A stretch of 64,000 nt of DNA. Source: VBCG01 sp963805355. GTDB taxonomy: Bacteria; Pseudomonadota; Gammaproteobacteria; Burkholderiales; Casimicrobiaceae. The notes below the pieces were generated by a model. The model did no database searches and was not told where the DNA came from. It worked only from the letters and a program-made list of their open reading frames with translations. Shown in pieces: positions 18,456 to 26,825 of the stretch (positions are counted from its first letter, which is position 1; the number at the start of each line of letters is the position of its first letter). Location of the stretch: contig CAWDTZ010000001.1 in NCBI GenBank assembly GCA_963805355.1, forward strand, positions 1 through 64,000, read 5' to 3'. The translations under genes and the position numbers were made by a program.

Positions 18456-18656
18456 CTACCGAGGGGTCGATTCAGCCGTGCGCGAGGACAATTTCATGAG
18501 CTGCACCACCTCTTGCGAAGTCGCGCGAAGAATCATTCCCAAAAATGGAAACGCCACGCCCATCCACTCCAGGTTGAGGTCCTCAGCGACTGCCGACTCT
18601 ATCCGTTTCCGCAGGTCTTCGATTGGCCCGAAGGCCGGAGGCACTTCAGCGCCTAT
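18456..18656 (-). pseudogene. Fragment of a membrane protein C-terminus
   Basis: About 65 residues are open between stops. They contain an amphipathic segment (IEDLRKRIESAVAEDLNLEW), a helix (MGVAFPFLGMILRA) and a polar tail. This resembles the C-terminal end of small polytopic membrane proteins. The only start is a weak GTG at 18644, directly after the LysR stop at 18671. It could be a short real gene, but a truncated remnant fits better next to the IS and the lectin-like fragment. Confidence 0.3.
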
Positions 18657-18670
18657 TCAGCCTTCGCCGC

Positions 18671-19555
18671 TCAGGCGAGCGCCATCTGCTGCGACAGGTG
18701 ACCAAAGACCGTCGATACTCTTCTGAGGTGCCTCGACTCTGGGTGAGTCAGCAGCCAGAGTTCAGTCTGGCATTCGTCGAGTGGCGAGGTCAATGCGCGC
18801 AACTCGCTGTGTCCTTGCGCGAGGAAGATGGGGAGCAAGCCGACGCCCAGGTCCTGTGCCACGAGTTCCATCACGGTCAGGATGCTGCTCACCCGGTAGG
18901 TCGGTGACACCTTCGGAAAATGTTTCCTGCGCCACACCACGGACGGATGCTCGGGCAACGCGTCGTCAGGGGCAATCCAGTCGGTCGAGGACAATCTCGA
19001 CTCGTCGTAGCGCCGGACCGAACTTTTCCGGGCGACATAAAGCGCCACGCGGATCGGACCGACATGCTTGCCCACCAGATGCTGAGGTGGGCGCTTGGTC
19101 GCCCGTACCGCAATATCGGCGTCACGCCGGGTGAGGCTGGCGAGTTCATTGCCGGCGTGCAATTCATAGGCGAGCAGCGGATGCGTCGCATGCAGTGCCT
19201 TCAGTGCAGGCGCGACCAGGCCATGCAGGATGGTGTCGGTCGTCGTGATGCGCACGGTGCCGGATACCAGCTCGGGTCCGAGCTGCGCGGACGATCGCGC
19301 CGACTCCAGATGGGTCTCCATCTGCTCGGCGTGGCCGGCCAGGACCTGCGCCTGTTCCGATGCCAGATACCCCGAGCGCGATCGCTCAAAAAGGGGTTGG
19401 CCCAGACCCCGCTCGATGCGCTGTATCGCGCGAAACACCGTGGAAGGGTCCAGGCCCAGCCGCTCGCCGGCAGAAGCAAGGGTCCCCGATCGCGTTAGAG
19501 CGAGTACCACTTCCAGGTCGGAGGCGTTCAGTCGGTATTGCGTGCGCGCAGTCAT
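18671..19555 (-). CDS. LysR-family regulator of the DoxX-GST operon
   Basis: The product has 294 residues. The winged helix lies at 8-70 (LNASDLEVVLALTRSGTLAS, DPSTVFRAIQRIE) and is followed by the effector domain, with RITTTDTILHGLVAPAL opening lobe 1 and ELVAQDLGVGLLPIFLA in lobe 2. The gene is divergent from DoxX at 19634 with 78 bases between the starts. A LysR-type dyad lies there (19579-19594), so it most likely controls that operon and itself. The inducer is unknown; electrophiles or oxidants are a guess from the target genes. Confidence 0.88.
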   Translation of the reverse strand: MTARTQYRLNASDLEVVLALTRSGTLASAGERLGLDPSTVFRAIQRIERGLGQPLFERSRSGYLASEQAQVLAGHAEQMETHLESARSSAQLGPELVSGTVRITTTDTILHGLVAPALKALHATHPLLAYELHAGNELASLTRRDADIAVRATKRPPQHLVGKHVGPIRVALYVARKSSVRRYDESRLSSTDWIAPDDALPEHPSVVWRRKHFPKVSPTYRVSSILTVMELVAQDLGVGLLPIFLAQGHSELRALTSPLDECQTELWLLTHPESRHLRRVSTVFGHLSQQMALA

Positions 19556-19578
19556 GGTTTGTAAAAACGCCTATTTTC

Positions 19579-19594
19579 ATTGCGATTAAGCAAT
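19579..19594. promoter_or_regulatory. LysR box between the regulator and the DoxX-GST operon
   Basis: ATTGC-GATTAA-GCAAT is a perfect 5-bp dyad that also fits the classic T-N11-A pattern. It is 24 bases from the LysR start and 40 from the DoxX start, the expected place for control of both promoters. Binding by this regulator is inferred. Confidence 0.6.
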
Positions 19595-19633
19595 CATAGA
19601 CTTCCTCCACTTTCAACTCAATGGAGAACTCCA

Positions 19634-20068
19634 ATGGATCCGAGAAACACCAGCGATGCCCCTGCCTACGGCGCTACTTTGCTCAGAGTCAGCCTGGGCG
19701 TCATGTGGGTGGCACACGCCTTGCTGAAACTGCTGGTCTTCACGCTGCCAGGAACTGCGGCCTACTTCGCAAGCGTCGGCCTGCCCGGGCTGCTTGCGTA
19801 CCCTGTGTTCGCCATCGAACTTGTGGGTGGGGTTGCTCTCATCCTCGGCATCTATGCACGGCAGGTGTCACTGGCACTTGTGCCGATCATGGCCGTGGCC
19901 GCGTGGGTGCATTTCCCGAACGGCTGGGCTCACACCAGCCCGAACGGTGGTTGGGAGTACCCGGTATTCCTGATCATGGCGTCGGTGGCCTTGTGGCTGC
20001 TTGGCGACGGTGCGCTGGCCCTGCGACGTGGCGCCTGGCCGGCGATGACTTCACTAAGGGGCGTGTGA
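19634..20068 (+). CDS. DoxX-family membrane protein
   Basis: Start ATG 19634 has GGAG eight bases upstream, giving 144 residues with four helices: LLRVSLGVMWVAHALLKLLV, LLAYPVFAIELVGGVALILG, LALVPIMAVAAWVHFP and FLIMASVALWLLGDGA. DoxX proteins are small inner-membrane proteins linked to thiol and oxidant handling or to quinone-dependent oxidases, and the exact reaction is open. Its stop overlaps the start of the glutathione transferase by one base (TGATG), so translation is coupled. Confidence 0.88.
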   Translation: MDPRNTSDAPAYGATLLRVSLGVMWVAHALLKLLVFTLPGTAAYFASVGLPGLLAYPVFAIELVGGVALILGIYARQVSLALVPIMAVAAWVHFPNGWAHTSPNGGWEYPVFLIMASVALWLLGDGALALRRGAWPAMTSLRGV

Positions 20069-20757
20069 TGGGCTCTCAACTCACACTGGTCAGCCACGCG
20101 CTGTGCCCCTACGTCCAGCGCGCTGCCATCGTGCTGATGGAGAAGGGCGTTCTGTTCAATCGTCGCGATGTCGACCTGAAGAACAAGCCCGCCTGGTTCC
20201 TGGCGCTTTCTCCACTTGGCAAGACGCCGGTACTGCAGGTGGGGGAGGACGTGATCTTCGAGTCGGCGGTGATCTGCGAATACCTCGATGAGACGCATGA
20301 GCCACGCATGCATCCCGCATCCGCCCCGGAGCGAGCGCGTCACCGGTCCTGGATGGAGTTCGGCTCAGCTGTGCTGAACGCCATCGGTGCGTTCTATAAC
20401 GCCCCCGATGCAAACACCCTGGCTGCACGGGCTCAGGACATTCATGCTCGCTTCGCGCAGATCGAACAGGTTCTGGGTGCCGGGCCGTACTTCGCGGGCG
20501 AGCACTTCAGCATCGTCGATGCGGTCTTCGGGCCGGTCTTTCGCTACTTCGACGTGTTCGACGAGATCGCCGACTTCGGATTCTTCCGCGACCTGCCCAA
20601 GGTCACGGCCTGGCGCATGCAGCTTGCCTCGCGTGACTCGGTCCGCCGCGCCGTGCGGCGAGACTATCCGGCGCTGCTGGCGAAGTTCATCCTTGAACGA
20701 GGGTCGGAGCTGTCACGGCGAGCGCCGCCGTTCGGCGGCGCTCAGACCGGCAAGTGA
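20068..20757 (+). CDS. Glutathione S-transferase family protein
   Basis: The product has 229 residues. The thioredoxin-like domain (1-80) contains SHALCPYVQRAAI with the active cysteine in CPYV, the cis-proline in GKTPVLQ and the glutathione-binding ESAVICEYLDE. The C-terminal helical domain (90-215) has FSIVDAVFGPVFRYF with the N-cap Asp. A cysteine in the CPYV position suggests an omega/beta-type enzyme acting in thiol transfer or deglutathionylation. It is coupled to DoxX. A 10-bp stem (20720-20743) lies within the last codons, and no T-tract follows it. Confidence 0.9.
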   Translation: MGSQLTLVSHALCPYVQRAAIVLMEKGVLFNRRDVDLKNKPAWFLALSPLGKTPVLQVGEDVIFESAVICEYLDETHEPRMHPASAPERARHRSWMEFGSAVLNAIGAFYNAPDANTLAARAQDIHARFAQIEQVLGAGPYFAGEHFSIVDAVFGPVFRYFDVFDEIADFGFFRDLPKVTAWRMQLASRDSVRRAVRRDYPALLAKFILERGSELSRRAPPFGGAQTGK

Positions 20758-20991
20758 AACCACCGAGGCACGGGCAAGGCGATGTCGGCTTTCGGGCTTC
20801 CGATTCGATACGCTGAGCGGCCGCAAAGTGTCGGGTAGCAACCGTCGACCGCTAGCCAAGCCATGATTGCGGATTTGCGCCGCATCCCCCATTTCTGAAA
20901 GTGGGTCAGTTTTCGGTGCAGATCAACACCCTGAAGGCTGGTGACGCGCGCGACGGTCAGCCTGCACCCGGAAGGAAGCATGGCAAATGTC

Positions 20992-22755
20992 CTAAATGAC
21001 ATCAAACGGATATGTCTCGAGCTCCAAGACCTTTCCGGCGAGTTTGTCGACTTGCTCGTCTTCGTTGTGCGTCAAAGCGCGGACGTTGCGGGACATGCGG
21101 CGGTGCGCTTGATGGGTGAAGATTTCGCAGATGGCGATGGCAGATTCGGCGGCGGGGTGGTTTGCCCGGACCAGGCTGTCCGCCCGGGACAGGGTGCACA
21201 GGCCGACAAACATATCGATGGCGAGGTCGGCGATGCGTTTCTGCTGGTACTGGAAGTCCGCGATCCTCTTGCCGTGTTCGCGCAGGAGCGCATCGGCTGA
21301 CTTTGACAATTCGACCGCGAATCGTTCATAGGTCGCAGCGGCGACGCGCAGGTCGGGATGCAACTCACGCAGGATCTTTGCCGTTCCGAAGCCGGTGGCC
21401 TCAGCGGCGCGGCGGCGGGCATATTCGCCCAATACGCCAAATCCCTTGATCGGGTTGTTGAAAATATCGTCGATGGACGAACTGATCTCTTTCAGGTTAG
21501 CGCCAACGTCCTTCAAACCGGAAAGCGCGATATACAGGCGCAGGATTTCGTTGGTGCCCTCGAATATGGAGAGAATGCGTGCGTCCCGGGTGATTTGTTC
21601 GTAAGGGAATTCGCGCATGAAGCCGTTGCCGCCTGCAATTTGAGTAGCTTCGTGCGCGGCGCGTTGAATGGCGTCGCTGGCGAAGACTTTGCTGATGGCG
21701 GCCTCGATGGACGCATCGGCGCACCCAGAGTCAATGTAGTGCGCGACCATCCAGACCGCACTCTCGGCGGCGAAGCAGTCAACGGTCATTTGCGCGATTT
21801 TCTCGCGTACGAGTCCGAATTCGGCGATCGCGCGGCCGAATTGCCGGCGGTCCTTGGCTTGACGGCTGCACAGTTTGATCAGAGCCTTCATTCCGCCGAC
21901 TGCGCCACCGCTGAGACCGGTGCGACCGTTATTGAGAATCGCCATCGCGACCTTGAAGCCCTTGCCGACCTCACCCAGCACGTTCTCGGCGGGCACCCGC
22001 ACATCGGCGAAGGCCACAGTGGTAGTGGACGACGCGCGGATACCCATCTTGTCTTCGTGCGGGCCGTGGCTGACACCGGGCCAGGCCGCTTCGACGACGA
22101 ACGCGGTCATCTTGCCCTCAGCGGTATCGGTGCGGGCGAACACCGTGTAGAGCTGCGCGATGCCGCCGTTGGAGATCCAGATCTTCTCACCACTCAGGGT
22201 CCAGGTACCATCGTCATTCTTTACCGCTTTGGTGTGCACCGAGGCGGCGTCAGAACCAGCACCCGATTCGGTCAGGCAAAAGGCCGCGATGCTCGCACCA
22301 CTGGCGAGGCTGGGCAGATAACGGGTCTTCTGGTCATCATTGCCAAACAGCAACAGGCCCTTCATGCCGATCGAACTGTGTGCGCCAATGGTCACCGAGG
22401 TCGAGCTGTCATGGCCGCTGGTCTGGCACAGCACACGCGCATAGGCGGCATTGGACAATTCAAGTCCCCCGTACTGCTCGGGAATGATCAGGCCAAACAG
22501 TCCCATATCGCGCAGGCCCTGGAGGAACTCCTCGGGCTGGTGGGCCTCACGGTCCCACCGCTTGAAGTCAGCGTGCTTGTCGGTGAGGAAGTTGTCGATG
22601 GCATCTACCATCGATCCGAGCAATTCGCGGTCGCGCTCGCACATCGCGGGATAGGGAAACAGATTCTCTTCGAGGATTTCGCCAAAGAAGAGGTTCTTGG
22701 CGAAACTCTGGTCCCGTTGCGGTGTTCCGTCGCTGGTTGCGGCTGTCGTATTCAA
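20992..22755 (-). CDS. Acyl-CoA dehydrogenase
   Basis: Start TTG 22755 is chosen because GAGGAA lies just upstream and it overlaps the DipZ stop (TTGA), which suggests coupling. The product has 587 residues. The N-terminal helical domain is followed by the beta-domain signatures (CLTESGAGSDAASV, WISNGG) and the C-terminal helices with QIAGGNGFMREF. The catalytic Glu lies in FEGTNEIL. About 150 extra residues after residue 430 match the longer FadE/ACAD9-like group. It oxidises an acyl-CoA to the enoyl-CoA using FAD and passes electrons to ETF. The substrate cannot be told. Its coupling to a thiol-redox gene is unusual. Confidence 0.88.
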   Translation of the reverse strand: MNTTAATSDGTPQRDQSFAKNLFFGEILEENLFPYPAMCERDRELLGSMVDAIDNFLTDKHADFKRWDREAHQPEEFLQGLRDMGLFGLIIPEQYGGLELSNAAYARVLCQTSGHDSSTSVTIGAHSSIGMKGLLLFGNDDQKTRYLPSLASGASIAAFCLTESGAGSDAASVHTKAVKNDDGTWTLSGEKIWISNGGIAQLYTVFARTDTAEGKMTAFVVEAAWPGVSHGPHEDKMGIRASSTTTVAFADVRVPAENVLGEVGKGFKVAMAILNNGRTGLSGGAVGGMKALIKLCSRQAKDRRQFGRAIAEFGLVREKIAQMTVDCFAAESAVWMVAHYIDSGCADASIEAAISKVFASDAIQRAAHEATQIAGGNGFMREFPYEQITRDARILSIFEGTNEILRLYIALSGLKDVGANLKEISSSIDDIFNNPIKGFGVLGEYARRRAAEATGFGTAKILRELHPDLRVAAATYERFAVELSKSADALLREHGKRIADFQYQQKRIADLAIDMFVGLCTLSRADSLVRANHPAAESAIAICEIFTHQAHRRMSRNVRALTHNEDEQVDKLAGKVLELETYPFDVI

Positions 22756-24134
22756 GTGGTTCCTCGCCTGTCTGTTTTGGGCCTGACCACGGGGGCTTCC
22801 GTAGTTTTCGGAGCGTCGCGGTCGATCTTCCCACCCGGCGAGTCTCGCGCTTCGTCGAGCAGCTGCCGAATCACCTGCTCCGAGCGTTCGTACTCGCCTT
22901 CGCCAAAATGGTGGAAGCGGATGCGTCCCTGGGCATCGATGAAATAGTTCGCTGGCCAGTACTGGTTGTTGAATGAGCGCCAAATGGTGAAGTCGTTGTC
23001 GATCGCGATTGGAAAATGCAGGCCGAGGTCATTCGCCGCACGCTTCACATTGTCGACCTTGCGCTCGAATGCGAATTCGGGCGCGTGAACGCCAATGACG
23101 ACCAGTCCCTGGTCTTTGTACTTCTCGGCCCAGGCTCGCACATAGGGCAGGGCGCGCTGGCAATTGATGCACGCAAAAGTCCAGAAGTCGACGAGTACGA
23201 CCTTGCCGCGAAGCGCCTCCGATGACAGAGGCGGCGAATTGAGCCAGGTGGTGGCGCCCGAGAGTTCCGGCAGTCGTCCTTCCACGGGGAGCGCAGCCGG
23301 TGGCGCGGCAGGTGGCGCCGGACTAGCCACGGCGGCAGTCACGATCGTGGGTTCGTACGAGACCTCCTTCAACCCGTTCGGTTGGTCCGCAGGAGATGAA
23401 GGCTGTGAGTGCCAACGCTTCAACAATTGCTCTTCGATGGAATTGCCGCCGGCCGGTGTCAATTGCGCCAAAAGCCCGGTGTCCAAGCCCAATGCTACCG
23501 CCGTTACGCCGGCGAGCACCGCGACCCCCAAACCGCGACGAACCCATTCACCGATCGGGAGGGAGCGCTTCATCGCCACAAAGGCGCGACCGCCTGCCCA
23601 CAAGGCGAGTGCAAGCGAGGTGGCAGCACCAGCGGCATAGGCCAATAGCAGCAGGGAGGTCCGCGTGCTTGCCCCTTGCAGGGCGGCCGTCGTCAGGACG
23701 AGCCCAAGCACCGGCCCTGCGCAGGGCGCCCACAGGAGACCGGTCGCGACGCCGAGCACGAATGACGGAAGCACCGAACGTCCCGTGGCCCGCGCATTGT
23801 CCTCTGCAGCATTCGTGAGCCGAGATCCCAGCGCCACCAGTGGTCTCGTCAATTGCTCGGCCACCGTCGGAAGCAGCAGGGCCAACCCCATCGCCGCAAG
23901 GACGACGAGTGCCAGACCACGCCCCACTTCATTGGCGTCGGCGGCCCAGGCACCGCCGAGGGTCGCGAGGGTGGCGACGCCGGCGAAGCTGAGTACCATG
24001 CCGACCAGCAGCGGCAATCCGCTGCGGACGAAGGGCTGATCCACCCGCGCAAAGACGAAGGGCACGACGGGCAGGATGCAGGGCGCGAGGATGGTCAGCG
24101 CACCGGCAAGATAGGACAGAACAAAGAGCGTCAC
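22752..24134 (-). CDS. DipZ-like fusion of CcdA membrane domain and thioredoxin domain
   Basis: GTG 24134, with AGGTG nearby, starts directly at the first helix. The longer frame to 24248 has no membrane character. In the 460-residue product, residues 1-230 are a CcdA/DsbD-beta domain with the two redox cysteines in ILAPCILPVVP and LLWAPCAGPVLG. A Pro/Ala linker (265-290) leads to a thioredoxin-like domain (290-430) with WTFACINCQRALP, Cys322 and Cys325. The family passes reducing power from cytoplasmic thioredoxin across the membrane to periplasmic thiols. The gene sits in the leftward redox train and overlaps the acyl-CoA dehydrogenase start. Confidence 0.88.
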   Translation of the reverse strand: MTLFVLSYLAGALTILAPCILPVVPFVFARVDQPFVRSGLPLLVGMVLSFAGVATLATLGGAWAADANEVGRGLALVVLAAMGLALLLPTVAEQLTRPLVALGSRLTNAAEDNARATGRSVLPSFVLGVATGLLWAPCAGPVLGLVLTTAALQGASTRTSLLLLAYAAGAATSLALALWAGGRAFVAMKRSLPIGEWVRRGLGVAVLAGVTAVALGLDTGLLAQLTPAGGNSIEEQLLKRWHSQPSSPADQPNGLKEVSYEPTIVTAAVASPAPPAAPPAALPVEGRLPELSGATTWLNSPPLSSEALRGKVVLVDFWTFACINCQRALPYVRAWAEKYKDQGLVVIGVHAPEFAFERKVDNVKRAANDLGLHFPIAIDNDFTIWRSFNNQYWPANYFIDAQGRIRFHHFGEGEYERSEQVIRQLLDEARDSPGGKIDRDAPKTTEAPVVRPKTDRRGTT

Positions 24135-24211
24135 GACACACCTCGATTCAGTTTGGTTTGCGGCGGTGCCGGACCTGGACTCCAGATCGCCTGACTGGTA
24201 TCCGGCCGCAT

Positions 24212-24237
24212 GCGCGTCCCCGCTATCGGAGACGCGC
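24212..24237 (-). terminator. Hairpin between the MXKDX gene and DipZ (attenuator or weak terminator)
   Basis: GCGCGTCCCCG / CGGAGACGCGC pair over 11 bp with one mismatch around a CTAT loop. There is no T-run after it on the minus strand, so it may pause or stabilise RNA rather than stop transcription. It lies in a 126-base gap of the leftward gene train. Confidence 0.4.
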
Positions 24238-24260
24238 CTTGCATCCAAGCGGCCGCCAAC

Positions 24261-24587
24261 TTACTTCTTCATCGCGTCCTTCGCCATGGCGTCCTTCGCC
24301 ATCGCGTCCTTCGCCATCGCGTCGGGCTTCATCGCATCCTTCTTCATCGCGTCCTTGTGCATCGCGTCCTTCGACATGGAGTCCTTCGCCATTGCATCCT
24401 TCGTCACGGCACTCTTGGTCATGGCGTCCTTCGCCATCACGTCCTTGTGCATCGCGTCCTTCGCCATCACGTCCGTTTTCGTCCCATCCTTCTTCATTGC
24501 GTCTTTCGACATTGCGTCTTGCGCAAAGGCGCTTCCGGCGGCGAGCAACATACAGCTGGAAAGCAGGACTGCGTTGAGCTTGTTCAT
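24261..24587 (-). CDS. Pentapeptide MXKDX repeat protein (exported)
   Basis: The product has 108 residues. A signal peptide (AVLLSSCMLLAAGSAFAQ) is followed by nothing but five-residue units of the form KDAMx/KDxMx, about 16 of them (KDAMAKDAMHKDVMAKDAM...). It matches the known MXKDX repeat class of small periplasmic proteins, whose function is not established. Dense methionine and lysine every five residues would suit a methionine-rich redox buffer or copper/oxidant sink. That idea is an inference, supported by the adjoining Mo-oxidoreductase/cytochrome genes and DipZ. Confidence 0.88.
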   Translation of the reverse strand: MNKLNAVLLSSCMLLAAGSAFAQDAMSKDAMKKDGTKTDVMAKDAMHKDVMAKDAMTKSAVTKDAMAKDSMSKDAMHKDAMKKDAMKPDAMAKDAMAKDAMAKDAMKK

Positions 24588-24656
24588 GGTGTCTTCCTTG
24601 GTTGAGTGCGTTGAGTAAGTGGCAGAGTTGCCGAAGTTTCAGGGCGCCGAGTGAAC

Positions 24657-25451
24657 TCAGCTGCCGCCGAACCAGTTGTACCCCTGATCTTCCCAGTAGC
24701 CTCCGGGGTAGGTATTGGTGACAAAGATCGCGCGAATGTGTTTCGGGTTCTTGTAGCCCAGCTTGGTAGGCATGCGCAGTTTCACGGGATACCCGTACTT
24801 TGGCGGTAGCACTTGCCCGTCATAGGTCAGCGCCAACACGGTCTGCGGATGCAGCGCGGTAGCCATGTCGATGCTGGTGTAGTAGTCGTCTGCGCATTTG
24901 AAGCCGACATACTTCGCGCCCAGATCTGCGCCAACGCGTTGGAGAAAGTGTGAGAAGGGAACACCGCCCCATTTGCCAATGGCGCTCCAGCCCTCGACGC
25001 AAATGTGCCGCGTCACTTGGTCCTGCTGAGGCATTGAGTGCAGATCGGCCAGCGTCCAGCTTCGTTTGTCTGCGACGAGCCCGGTGACCTCGAGTCGCCA
25101 AGCGTCGCCGTCGACCTCGCGTACCTCACTCTCGCCGTAGTACGCATTGAACGGAAAGGGTCGTGTGATCATCGAATCCGGATAGGTCTCAGCCAGGCGG
25201 GTCGGATCGAATAGCCACCCCTGCACGCGGTCATTGAACCGCGAGACTTTCATCAAGGCAGCTTCGACGCCGACATCGTTCGTTATGCTGCAGCCGCCAA
25301 GCATTGCCAGACCGCCCAGGGTCAATGAGCGCTCCAGGAATGCGCGACGCGAGGGTTGCTCGACGCGGCGCGCCAACAGCTTCAACGCTTCCTTGACGGC
25401 AGCATCGCCATCGACGTGATCAATGGGAGAGCGCTTGGTGATCTTCATCAT
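24657..25451 (-). CDS. Molybdopterin-dependent oxidoreductase (sulfite-oxidase/MsrP fold), Tat-exported
   Basis: ATG 25451 has AAAGGAACC upstream, giving 264 residues. A twin-arginine signal (SRRAFLERSLTLGGLAMLGGC) may also act as a lipobox. The Moco-binding core shows RHICVEGWSAIGKWGG with the ligand cysteine at about 151, then VGFKCADDYYTSIDMATALHP and GYPVKLRMPTKLGYKNPK. The family includes periplasmic MsrP, which reduces methionine sulfoxide with electrons from a membrane haem protein. The cytochrome b gene starting at 26146 ends eight bases upstream and is the natural partner. The substrate here is not proven. The methionine-rich MXKDX protein downstream would be a striking candidate target. 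Confidence 0.85.
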   Translation of the reverse strand: MMKITKRSPIDHVDGDAAVKEALKLLARRVEQPSRRAFLERSLTLGGLAMLGGCSITNDVGVEAALMKVSRFNDRVQGWLFDPTRLAETYPDSMITRPFPFNAYYGESEVREVDGDAWRLEVTGLVADKRSWTLADLHSMPQQDQVTRHICVEGWSAIGKWGGVPFSHFLQRVGADLGAKYVGFKCADDYYTSIDMATALHPQTVLALTYDGQVLPPKYGYPVKLRMPTKLGYKNPKHIRAIFVTNTYPGGYWEDQGYNWFGGS

Positions 25452-25459
25452 GGGTTCCT

Positions 25460-26146
25460 TTAGCGGCCGCGGATCATCACGAGCAGTGTTCTGGGCACTA
25501 GCGCGACCATCACCACGTGTCCGGCGACGAACGCCATCAGTGCAGCCATTGCAAAGAAATGGACGCGACGCGCACCCTCGTAGCCGCCAAATGACTCTCG
25601 GAGGAACGGGATCTGCACCGACTTCCAAAGCGCCAGCCCCGACAGCACCAATAGCGCCAGGTCGGCTATCACGAACAGGTAGGCCAGGCGTTGCAGGCTG
25701 TTGTAGTGCCGCGGGTCCGCATGCGAGAGTCGTCCGTGTAGCGCATCGCGCAGGTCATGCCAAACGGCAGCAAAGGTGAGCGGAAAGAACTTGCGCACAA
25801 GACGACCGCTGGACGCGTTCAGCGCCAGATAGATGAGGCCGTTGAGAACAAGCAGCCACATACCTGCGAAGTGCCATTGGAGCGCGCCGCCAAGCCAGCC
25901 GCCAAGGGTGATCTCTCCAGGAAAGCTGAAATCGAAGAACGGCGCGGCGTTGTAGATTCGCCAGCCGCTGGTGACCATCAGCACTACTGCAAGCACGTTG
26001 AGCCAGTGCGAGGCGCGCATCCATGCCGGGTGTATCGGAGCGTCGGCGCGCGTGTTCGCCGGTCGAATCGATGTGGTCATGGCAGGCTGTGGCCCCGAGG
26101 CTTCGATTGAACTTCGGATGGCGGAACTGACGATGTCTGTTTTCAT
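25460..26146 (-). CDS. Membrane cytochrome b (electron-transfer subunit for the Mo-oxidoreductase)
   Basis: The product has 228 residues with four helices. Histidines are placed for b-type haem: MRASHWLNVLAV, QWHFAGMWLLVLNG, then VHFFAMAALMAFVAGHVVMVAL. The fold is of the cytochrome b561/Ni-hydrogenase type, not the short MsrQ type. It should carry electrons from quinol, or the reverse, to the periplasmic enzyme encoded eight bases downstream. ATG 26146 has a poor ribosome-binding site, and ATG 26080 is an alternative. Confidence 0.85.
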   Translation of the reverse strand: MKTDIVSSAIRSSIEASGPQPAMTTSIRPANTRADAPIHPAWMRASHWLNVLAVVLMVTSGWRIYNAAPFFDFSFPGEITLGGWLGGALQWHFAGMWLLVLNGLIYLALNASSGRLVRKFFPLTFAAVWHDLRDALHGRLSHADPRHYNSLQRLAYLFVIADLALLVLSGLALWKSVQIPFLRESFGGYEGARRVHFFAMAALMAFVAGHVVMVALVPRTLLVMIRGR

Positions 26147-26188
26147 GGCAGGATTCGTTCCTGGTTGAATAGTCTGGCCCGGAGGCGT

Positions 26189-26764
26189 TCACGATTCGCT
26201 GCTGCTTGCGCGCCTAGGCGGGTAGCCGTTGCCGGGCTTCACGTCGGGGAAATCCACCACCGTACGGGCGACGTGGTTCATGTAATTGGTGAAGATGTTC
26301 AGCGCGACGTTGGCGACGGTCTCCACGATTTCCTCATCGGTGACGCCGGAGGCGCGGGCCGAGGCAAGATCTGCATCGCTGATTTCTCCGCGCTGCATGA
26401 CCACGCTCCGAGCGAGCTTCAACACCGCGTCGGTCTTGCCGGTCGCGGCATTTGCATGCCGCGCATCCGCGATTTCATCGGCCGTCAGGCCCAGCGTGCC
26501 GCCGATGAACGCGTGCATGCTCAGGCCGTAGCCGCACAAGTTGCTCTCGGCGACGGTAAGCGAGATCTGCTCGCGGACCTTGGCGGCGAGGCTTCCGCCG
26601 GCCAATGCACCGCTGAAGCTGAGATACCCATCTAATGCCGCCGGCGCATGGGCCAGCACGCGCGTCAGGTTCGGGACGATGCCGAGTTTTGACTGCACGA
26701 CGGCGAGGAGCCGCCTGGATTCGCCGGTTGCGCTGGCCGGGTCGAGTGGTTGGATGCGATTCAT
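26189..26764 (-). CDS. Carboxymuconolactone decarboxylase / AhpD-like protein with CGYG motif
   Basis: Start ATG 26764 gives 191 residues; upstream codons to 26815 lack a ribosome-binding site and overlap the promoter region. The core matches the AhpD-like fold: VREQISLTVAESNLCGYGLS followed by MHAFIG. The usual redox pair C-x-x-C is reduced to CGYG, so only the first cysteine remains, beside the conserved Glu and His. Normal AhpD peroxidase chemistry needs both cysteines, so a changed mechanism or a binding role is likely. It is first in the leftward train and is preceded by the sigma-54-like promoter. The intact CxxC relative is at 62210. Confidence 0.85.
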   Translation of the reverse strand: MNRIQPLDPASATGESRRLLAVVQSKLGIVPNLTRVLAHAPAALDGYLSFSGALAGGSLAAKVREQISLTVAESNLCGYGLSMHAFIGGTLGLTADEIADARHANAATGKTDAVLKLARSVVMQRGEISDADLASARASGVTDEEIVETVANVALNIFTNYMNHVARTVVDFPDVKPGNGYPPRRASSSES

Positions 26765-26825
26765 ATTCTCGGTTCCGTTCACAGAGTCTGTCGTTGCGCC
26801 GCGATACTCGGCCACACCCGTTACT

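Noticed and set aside
20720..20743. 10-bp GC hairpin at the end of the glutathione transferase gene as a terminator
   Set aside because: It lies inside the coding sequence before the stop and has no T-run. It may be codon-driven, so it is mentioned only in the gene entry.
21358..22947. Long plus-strand open frame of 529 codons
   Set aside because: It is antisense to the acyl-CoA dehydrogenase, whose motifs are complete. Long shadows are common in GC-rich DNA.
24158..24618. Plus-strand frames of ASFAIASF / HRVLRH repeats opposite the MXKDX gene
   Set aside because: Shadows of the KDAMx repeat. The minus frame has a signal peptide and a recognised repeat class.
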